Source of the DNA: DATDDB01 sp035260545
Lineage (GTDB): Bacteria > Pseudomonadota > Gammaproteobacteria > Burkholderiales > Gallionellaceae
Reading direction: 5' to 3'
DNA length: 55,822 bases
Assembly (NCBI GenBank): GCA_035260545.1
Contig: DATFUZ010000041.1
Location: 1 to 55,822 of the forward strand
Shown: positions 51,278-55,822 of the stretch, piece after piece
Numbering within the stretch: the first letter of the stretch is position 1
How the letters are laid out: each line of letters begins with the position of its first letter
The notes under the pieces: model-generated
What the model was told of the DNA's origin: nothing
What the model saw: the letters and a program-made list of their open reading frames with translations, nothing else
Database searches by the model: none
Made by a program: the position numbers and the translations under genes

Positions 51278-51666
51278 TATCAAGCTCCTGATGTTAAACA
51301 AAATATTCAAATAACCAGGAGTCCGGTAAGCCGAGAGCAGATGCAAGGGCGACCCAAATACCTGGCGCTACCTGTTGCCGACAGTGCCCGGGCCGCCCTG
51401 ACCCACGCTCGGTACTGCCTTATTCAATATGATGTAAAATCCCTTAACTGCTTTTTTCGTATATTCTTACGTGCTAATAGTGCACGGTATACGTTTGCAT
51501 TCAATGCAATTGATTTATCGCTGGTTATTATTGAAATATGCGTAATGCATGCTCAATTGCGATACGAATTCTAAAAAGGTCAACGGTATTCGTACATAAG
51601 GGAATCCCCTATCTGGTGAGATTTCCTACGTATTTATACTGTGTATAACTATTTCCCGGAAAGACC
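51278..51666. other. 389-bp AT-rich divergent intergenic region upstream of the pilus operon
   Basis: No gene is supported. It is visibly richer in A and T than the rest of the window and carries several inverted repeats: TTGCATT-c-AATGCAA (51495-51509, perfect), CGTGC/GCACG (51470-51486) and TACGAAT/ATTCGTA (51563-51569/51588-51594). These are candidate regulatory sites for the pilus operon. No clear -35/-10 pair was found. Confidence 0.6.
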
Positions 51667-52401
51667 ATGAAGCCCGTCGCCATTTTTCGTCATGTTGCCG
51701 TAGAGGGGCCGGGTTTTCTGGCGCATGTTCTCGATGAGCGCCACATTCCCTGGCTGCTCATCCGCATCGACGCGGGCGATCCCGTGCCGGAGGACGCCAC
51801 TGCCTTTTCCGGGCTGGTGTTCATGGGCGGGCCGATGAGCGCGAACGACGATCTGTCGTGGATCGCGGCGGAAGTGCAACTGATCCGCCATGCCGTGGGG
51901 CGCGATGTGCCCGTGCTGGGACACTGCCTGGGGGCGCAGCTCATGGCCCGGGCGCTGGGAGCGGCGGTGGTGCTCAACCGCTACAAGGAGATCGGCTGGG
52001 GGCCGGTGGTGGTGGAGGACAACAACACTGCGCGCGGCTGGTTCGGCAGCGTGCGGGAGTTCGACGCCTTCCACTGGCATGGCGAGACGTTCAATCTGCC
52101 GACGGGCGCGGCGCCGCTGCTCACCAACCGGCACTGCACCAACCAGGCCTTTGCCGTGGGCAGGCACCTGGGCCTGCAATGCCATACCGAGATGACCGCA
52201 GAGATGATAGACAAGTGGTGCGAGATCGGCGCGGGCGAAATCGCCGCGAGCGCAGGCAGTCCGGCGGTGCAGCCGGTGCAGGCGATCAGGGGCGCAATGG
52301 AAGAAAAACTGCCGCGACTGCATGCGGTCGCGCGGCGGCTATACGAGCACTGGGTTGCGGGCCTCGAGGAATATCGGGTTGCTGACTCTGTCAGATCGTA
52401 A
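51667..52401 (+). CDS. Class I glutamine amidotransferase (GATase)
   Basis: A 244-residue single-domain GATase resembling GMP-synthase-like amidotransferases and YfeJ-type proteins. The nucleophile elbow is GHCLGAQ, and an HWHGE element and the His-Glu pair in QCHTEM complete the triad. The acceptor of the ammonia, if any, is unknown; some relatives act as glutamine or gamma-glutamyl hydrolases. The C-terminus adds a helical tail. A GGAAAG stretch precedes the ATG. A strong terminator (52423-52452) follows. Confidence 0.88.
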   Translation: MKPVAIFRHVAVEGPGFLAHVLDERHIPWLLIRIDAGDPVPEDATAFSGLVFMGGPMSANDDLSWIAAEVQLIRHAVGRDVPVLGHCLGAQLMARALGAAVVLNRYKEIGWGPVVVEDNNTARGWFGSVREFDAFHWHGETFNLPTGAAPLLTNRHCTNQAFAVGRHLGLQCHTEMTAEMIDKWCEIGAGEIAASAGSPAVQPVQAIRGAMEEKLPRLHAVARRLYEHWVAGLEEYRVADSVRS

Positions 52402-52422
52402 ATTCCCGGCGGAAAAAACAGG

Positions 52423-52452
52423 AAACCCCGGCTGCGCCAGCCGGGGTTTTTT
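52423..52452. terminator. Rho-independent terminator after the GATase gene
   Basis: AAACCCCGGCT (52423-52433) and AGCCGGGGTTT (52439-52449) form an 11-bp stem with loop GCGCC, followed by a T-run. An A-run on the other side lets it also serve the convergent YceI gene. Confidence 0.92.
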
Positions 52453-52464
52453 ATGGAAGCGGGG

Positions 52465-53031
52465 TCAGTCCTTGTAGGCCTCGATGTCGAACTCCAGCTT
52501 CACCTCATCCCCGATCGCCGGCAGATAGGTCTTCATGCCGAATTCCGAGCGCTTGACTTCCGCCACAGCGTCCGCGCCGCACTCGTACTTCTTGTGCATG
52601 GGATTGATGCCGCAATGCATGTCGGTGACGGTCAGCTTCACCGGCCTGGTCACGCCCAGCAGGGTCAGCTCGCCGTCCACGCTCGCCACCTTGTCCCCCT
52701 TGAAATGGAACTTGGTTGCCTTGTAGGTCATGGTGGGGAATTCCGCGGCGTTGAAAAAGTCCGGCGACTCCAGGTCGGAGTCGCGCTTGCCGTAGCCGGT
52801 GCTGATGGAATTGGTTTCCATGGTGATCTCCATGCTGCCGGTTTTCGCCTTGGGGTCCAGCGTGATCTTGCCGCTGGTCTTGTCGAAGCGGCCATGCAGC
52901 GTGGAAAAGCCCAGATGGCTGATCTTGAAATGGGCGAAAGTATGCAGCGGGTCTACGGTGTAGGTATCGCCAGCGTGCGCGGCGAAGGGGAGGGCGGCGA
53001 GCAGCAGGAACAGCACGTTTCTCTTCAACAT
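52465..53031 (-). CDS. YceI family periplasmic protein
   Basis: A 188-residue lipocalin-like protein with a signal peptide (residues 1 to about 21, ending AHA). YceI proteins bind isoprenoid-type lipids; many are stress- or pH-induced. Family signatures are YTVDPLHTFAHFKISHLGFS, GRFDKTSGKI, FDFFNAAEFPTMTY-like DFFNAAEFP, and VKRSEFGMKTY near the end. Two starts are possible, GTG 53034 and ATG 53031, behind GAGGAG. It lies 18 bp downstream of the membrane-protein gene on the same strand and shares a terminator at 52423-52452. Confidence 0.95.
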   Translation of the reverse strand: MLKRNVLFLLLAALPFAAHAGDTYTVDPLHTFAHFKISHLGFSTLHGRFDKTSGKITLDPKAKTGSMEITMETNSISTGYGKRDSDLESPDFFNAAEFPTMTYKATKFHFKGDKVASVDGELTLLGVTRPVKLTVTDMHCGINPMHKKYECGADAVAEVKRSEFGMKTYLPAIGDEVKLEFDIEAYKD

Positions 53032-53049
53032 CACGGTTTCTCCTCTTGG

Positions 53050-53868
53050 TCAGATCGGCGGGGCGCCAGCCACGCGCCAGGTTAAGAACACGGCAGCGCC
53101 CGCAAACAGCAGCGTAGCCGCGGACAGCAACAGCGACTGCAACCACAGGGCGGGCCTGCCGGCAATCGGGATGAGCAGGGCCACCGGCGGAATCGCGGCC
53201 AGCGGCAGCAGCGCATACCACGGCAGCTCGGTGCTCATCGCGGCCAGCGTGCCGGTGAGGCCCGCAATCAGCGCCAGCGGCAGCGTATACACATGGCCGC
53301 AGGGCAGATAGGTGTTGGAAAGCATGTGAATCAGCAGATAGGCCCCGGCCGCCGCGCCCAGCGCCGCGCCGAACATGCCCAGCGTCAGCGACGCGCCGAA
53401 GATGGCGGCCACCCCCGTGCCCACGCCCAGCGCCATGCCCGCCGCGCCCGCGCGCACCGACTCGTTGTGCAGCTTGCTGCTCCAGTACACCAGCCACGCA
53501 GTATATGCCGCCCCGCCCGCGCCCCACAGCAGCATGCGGGCCAGCGCCTGGTTCTCCAGGATGCGCAACGACATCCACACCGCCGCCGCCGCGCCCAGCG
53601 CCGTCAGCAGCGCCCGCACCCACGCGCCCTGGAACACCGCGGGCAGGATGGCGAAGAGTGGCGCCGCCAGCCCCAGCACCACGATCTTGCGCGGTGCCGT
53701 CAGCACCCCGAGGGCGAAGACATGGGTCAGGTACACCATGGCGGCAAAGCCCAGCACCAGCGCCAGCCCGCTCAGGCGCACCCGTTGCAGCAGTTCCGCC
53801 ACAATCAGCGCCACGACGAAAGGAACCAGCCCGGCCTGCACGGCAGGGTTCTGCAGCAGTGCTTGCAA
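53050..53868 (-). CDS. Polytopic membrane protein of unknown function
   Basis: A 272-residue protein that is nearly all hydrophobic, with about eight or nine membrane helices, rich in Ala, Leu and Gly. Charged residues occur only in short loops (QRVR, SKLHNESVR). No transporter signature is recognised. The start is TTG at 53868 behind GGAGAG. It is directly upstream of the YceI gene (18 bp), so the two are probably co-transcribed; in other bacteria YceI is often paired with a cytochrome b561, but this protein shows no conserved heme-ligand pattern. Confidence 0.72.
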   Translation of the reverse strand: MQALLQNPAVQAGLVPFVVALIVAELLQRVRLSGLALVLGFAAMVYLTHVFALGVLTAPRKIVVLGLAAPLFAILPAVFQGAWVRALLTALGAAAAVWMSLRILENQALARMLLWGAGGAAYTAWLVYWSSKLHNESVRAGAAGMALGVGTGVAAIFGASLTLGMFGAALGAAAGAYLLIHMLSNTYLPCGHVYTLPLALIAGLTGTLAAMSTELPWYALLPLAAIPPVALLIPIAGRPALWLQSLLLSAATLLFAGAAVFLTWRVAGAPPI

Positions 53869-54040
53869 CTTTCTCTCCGGGAAATGCTCAAAGGTTTGCG
53901 CAGTTTAGCATCATGGCCCGCGGCTTGAAAAACCGCATACTGGCCCGCATGTTGAATCTGATGCCCGGCCGCACCGGATGCTGCAATTTATATTTATTGA
54001 AAACAAGCGCTTGCATTGGAAAGTTTTGGAGATAACTGCA

Positions 54041-54922
54041 ATGAAACGGATCTTCCTGTTCGTCGTGACCAACATGGCTGTGCTGCTGGTGCTGGGCACC
54101 GTGCTCAACCTGCTCGGCATCAACCAGTTCGTGGTTCAGGGCCGGACCATCAATTATGAGTACCTGCTCATCGTCTCGGCCGTGTTCGGCTTCGGCGGAT
54201 CCATCATCTCGCTGTTCATGTCCAAGTTCGTCGCCAAGCGGGCGGTGGGCGCGCACATCATCGAAAATCCGCAAACGCCGGCTGAGCGCTGGCTGGTCGA
54301 AACCGTGCACCGCCTGGCGAGCCAGGCCGGCATCGGCGTACCCGAAGTCGCCATCTACGACGCGCCCGACGTCAACGCGTTCGCCACCGGCTGGAACCGC
54401 AACCACGCCCTGGTTGCGGTGAGCACCGGACTGCTGCAGGCGATGGACCGCGACGAAGCCGAGGCTGTCCTCGGCCATGAAATCAGCCACGTCGCCAACG
54501 GCGACATGGTGACCATGCTCATGATCCAGGGCGTGCTCAACACCTTCGTCATTTTCTTCGCCAAACTGTTCGGCATCCTGATCGACCGCGTGCTGCTCAA
54601 GAACGACGAACGCAGCGGCCCCGGCATCGGCTACTTCGTGGCCGAGATCGCCGCCCAGATCGTGCTCGGCATCCTCGCCAGCATCATCGTCATGTGGTTC
54701 TCGCGCCAGCGCGAATTCCGGGCCGACGCCGGCGGCGCGCACCTTGCGGGCCGCGGCAAGATGATTGCCGCACTCGAGCGCCTCAAGCTCAATCACGAGC
54801 AGACCGCCCTGCCGCAGCAGATGGCCGCCTTCGGCATCTCCGGCGGCAGCGCCGTGTCGCGGCTGTTCATGTCCCATCCTCCGCTGGAGGAACGCATTGC
54901 CGCGCTGAAGGCAGCGCACTGA
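54041..54922 (+). CDS. htpX: Membrane zinc metalloprotease HtpX
   Basis: A 293-residue inner-membrane M48 protease that degrades misfolded membrane proteins. Two N-terminal helices (about 3-25 and 40-60) precede the catalytic domain with HEISH at 146-150. Two more helices follow (about 160-185 and 193-215), and the third zinc ligand Glu is in the REFRADAGGA motif. In many bacteria it is induced by heat or envelope stress, but no clear heat-shock promoter is seen in the 172-bp upstream gap. TTGGAGATAA precedes the ATG. A strong terminator follows (54981-55011). Confidence 0.95.
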   Translation: MKRIFLFVVTNMAVLLVLGTVLNLLGINQFVVQGRTINYEYLLIVSAVFGFGGSIISLFMSKFVAKRAVGAHIIENPQTPAERWLVETVHRLASQAGIGVPEVAIYDAPDVNAFATGWNRNHALVAVSTGLLQAMDRDEAEAVLGHEISHVANGDMVTMLMIQGVLNTFVIFFAKLFGILIDRVLLKNDERSGPGIGYFVAEIAAQIVLGILASIIVMWFSRQREFRADAGGAHLAGRGKMIAALERLKLNHEQTALPQQMAAFGISGGSAVSRLFMSHPPLEERIAALKAAH

Positions 54923-54980
54923 GAGTCTCTTCGAGAGAGGTGTAGTAGGTTGTAAAGGTGTAGAAGGCAGCAAGCAGGAG

Positions 54981-55011
54981 GGCCCACGGGAACGTGGGCC
55001 TTTTTGTTTTT
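54981..55011 (+). terminator. Rho-independent terminator of htpX
   Basis: GGCCCACG-ggaa-CGTGGGCC followed by TTTTTGTTTTT. Confidence 0.93.
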
Positions 55012-55100
55012 GGGGTTGGGGGTGGGGGGAATCGGGTTTGGCGTGTTTCCTGGCAGGCCTGTTGGTGTTCAGCGTGTAGCGCCGGGGTTGCCGGCAGCAA

Positions 55101-55555
55101 GTTACTTTCTTTGCTTGTGCAAAGAAAGTAACCAAAGAAAGCACCCCCCGGTGCGCCAGCCTGCGGCTGCCCTGCGTCGCTCGGCAGTCCAGGCCTCCGC
55201 GTAAACTCGCACGACCGGCATAGCCGTCACGTGCTCGAACATACGCGTCGGAAACCTCCTGTCCTGCCTGCGCGCCTCGGTGGCGCACAGGGGGCCGGGC
55301 GGCCGGCAATCTCACTCAGCCTGTTACTACAACGCGCCCCAAACCCTGTGCGCCGTCCCGCAGATCGGGCGCAGGCGAGCGGGGGATTGGGGCGAGCACT
55401 GTTCGAGCACCGCAGCGGGGCATGGGGTGTATGCCCCGCCAGGGCGAGTTGCGCAGCCCCGCGAGGCTGCACCCGAGCAAGGGCCCGCGTCAGCGGCGGC
55501 GCACCGGGGGCGCCTTCTTTGGGCTACCTTTCTTGGCAAGACAAGAAAGGTAGCC
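55101..55555. repeat. 455-bp element bounded by about 57-nt imperfect inverted repeats
   Basis: Left end 55101-55157 and right end 55498-55555 are imperfect inverted copies of one another. Each outer part is itself a perfect hairpin: GTTACTTTCTTTGC with GCAAAGAAAGTAAC (55101-55132), and GGCTACCTTTCTTG with CAAGAAAGGTAGCC (55522-55555). Both are followed inward by CCAAAGAA and a CCCC-GGTGCGCC block. The interior has no convincing gene. The look is that of a non-autonomous, dispersed repeat as seen in many beta- and gammaproteobacterial genomes, but copy number cannot be judged from one window. Confidence 0.75.
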
Positions 55556-55622
55556 AGCTGCCGGGCTGCCCCCGGCGCTAAGTGTGGAATGCCGCCGGCC
55601 CTGTCAGAAAACACACCACACC

Positions 55623-55651
55623 AAACAAAAACGCTCCCCCTGAAGGGAGCG
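55623..55651 (-). terminator. Minus-strand terminator of the right-edge gene
   Basis: CGCTCCC (55632-55638) and GGGAGCG (55645-55651) with loop CCTGAA. The A-rich run on the left (AAACAAAAA) is a U-run for the minus strand. It lies 28 bp past the stop of the partial gene. Confidence 0.88.
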
Positions 55652-55678
55652 CCAATTCAAGCTTGCCGCGAGGCCAGC

Positions 55679-55822
55679 CTACTTTGCCGGCGGCACAGCC
55701 GAGGCGGGCGCCGCCTGCTTGGGCGGGGAGGGCGGCGGCGGGACGTCGTTGTCGTCCTCGTCATAGTATTTCGGCCGCGGCGGATGGCCGTCGTAAACGG
55801 CGTTCTGGCGCTGCGAGAGGTA
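55679..55822 (-). CDS. C-terminal tail of an unidentified gene (partial)
   Basis: The last 47 codons of a gene that enters from the right edge. The peptide is acidic then Pro/Ala-rich (YYDEDDNDVPPPPSPPKQ, ending VPPAK) and looks disordered. It is too short to name. Support comes from the terminator just after its TAG stop. A large envelope protein such as a penicillin-binding protein often carries such a tail, but that is only a guess. Confidence 0.55.
   Translation of the reverse strand, partial: YLSQRQNAVYDGHPPRPKYYDEDDNDVPPPPSPPKQAAPASAVPPAK

Larger units (their letters stand above)
54923..55678. other. 756-bp non-coding stretch after htpX
   Basis: Contents in order: htpX terminator (54981-55011), a short G-rich piece, the 455-bp terminal-inverted-repeat element (55101-55555), and a minus-strand terminator (55623-55651). 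The ORFs inside it look spurious: Arg/Ala/Pro-rich, without ribosome sites. Confidence 0.7.

Noticed and set aside
55231..55581. 116-codon ORF inside the terminal-repeat element
   Set aside because: It has no ribosome site, is Arg/Ala/Gly/Pro-rich, and runs through the right hairpin, so it is unlikely to be a gene.

Overview
The window is high-GC DNA, densely coded on both strands, and looks like a bacterial chromosome. It most resembles a betaproteobacterium of the Nitrosomonadales type (Gallionella/Sulfuricella-like relatives). The basis is the xseB-ispA-dxs-folE2 cluster, the style of the purL, htpX, rhlE and mltD proteins, a bacteriohemerythrin and a spore-coat-U type chaperone-usher operon. 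This placement is inference from protein style; there is no rRNA or tRNA gene in the window to confirm it.

Layout. 1-16600: the 3' part of purL; a MASE3-PAS-GGDEF-EAL protein; a lipoprotein; a FrnE-like DsbA protein; the helicase rhlE; an HD-GYP protein; a secreted sorbosone/glucose dehydrogenase-like beta-propeller; a methyltransferase; a large peptide-type substrate-binding lipoprotein; ygfZ; a small ORF; a decayed hemerythrin gene; a GNAT acetyltransferase; an L,D-transpeptidase; and tadA. 16857-21873: three co-directional genes forming an ATP-dependent activase / DUF2229 / cysteine-rich partner set of the 2-hydroxyacyl-CoA dehydratase-like superfamily. In many bacteria these parts are fused in one giant protein; here they are separate and permuted. 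21961-26629: two permeases and a fused double ATPase of a peptide-type ABC importer, whose likely binding protein lies about 9 kb upstream on the other strand. 26687-29061: mltD, facing an intact bacteriohemerythrin gene.

29341-36031: a TetR-type regulator with a perfect palindromic operator over its own promoter, followed by a tripartite RND efflux operon (lipoprotein adaptor, HAE1-type pump, NodT/OprM-type outer-membrane factor). 36092-40343 (minus strand): a Gly/Met-rich secreted protein, a SpoIIAA-like protein, an EamA exporter, an MscS channel and an orphan Rieske oxygenase alpha subunit. 40711-45252 (plus): xseB, ispA, dxs (isoprenoid precursors), folE2 and a small coiled-coil protein. 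45316-51277 (minus): a DUF2461 protein and a five-gene chaperone-usher pilus operon of the Csu-like/spore-coat-U kind. 51667 to the end: a GATase, YceI, a membrane protein, htpX, a 455-bp dispersed-repeat-like element with about 57-nt terminal inverted repeats, and the tail of a gene leaving the window.

How the parts work together: the efflux operon is a self-contained, locally regulated unit. The pilus operon encodes pilins, chaperone, usher and tip. The xseB-folE2 run is housekeeping. The most intriguing piece is the split activase/DUF2229/COG3581-like system, whose substrate is unknown. The most instructive relic is the hemerythrin pseudogene at 14584-14982, readable by comparison with the intact paralogue at 28549-29061. 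All long antisense ORFs were treated as artefacts of GC-rich coding sequence.
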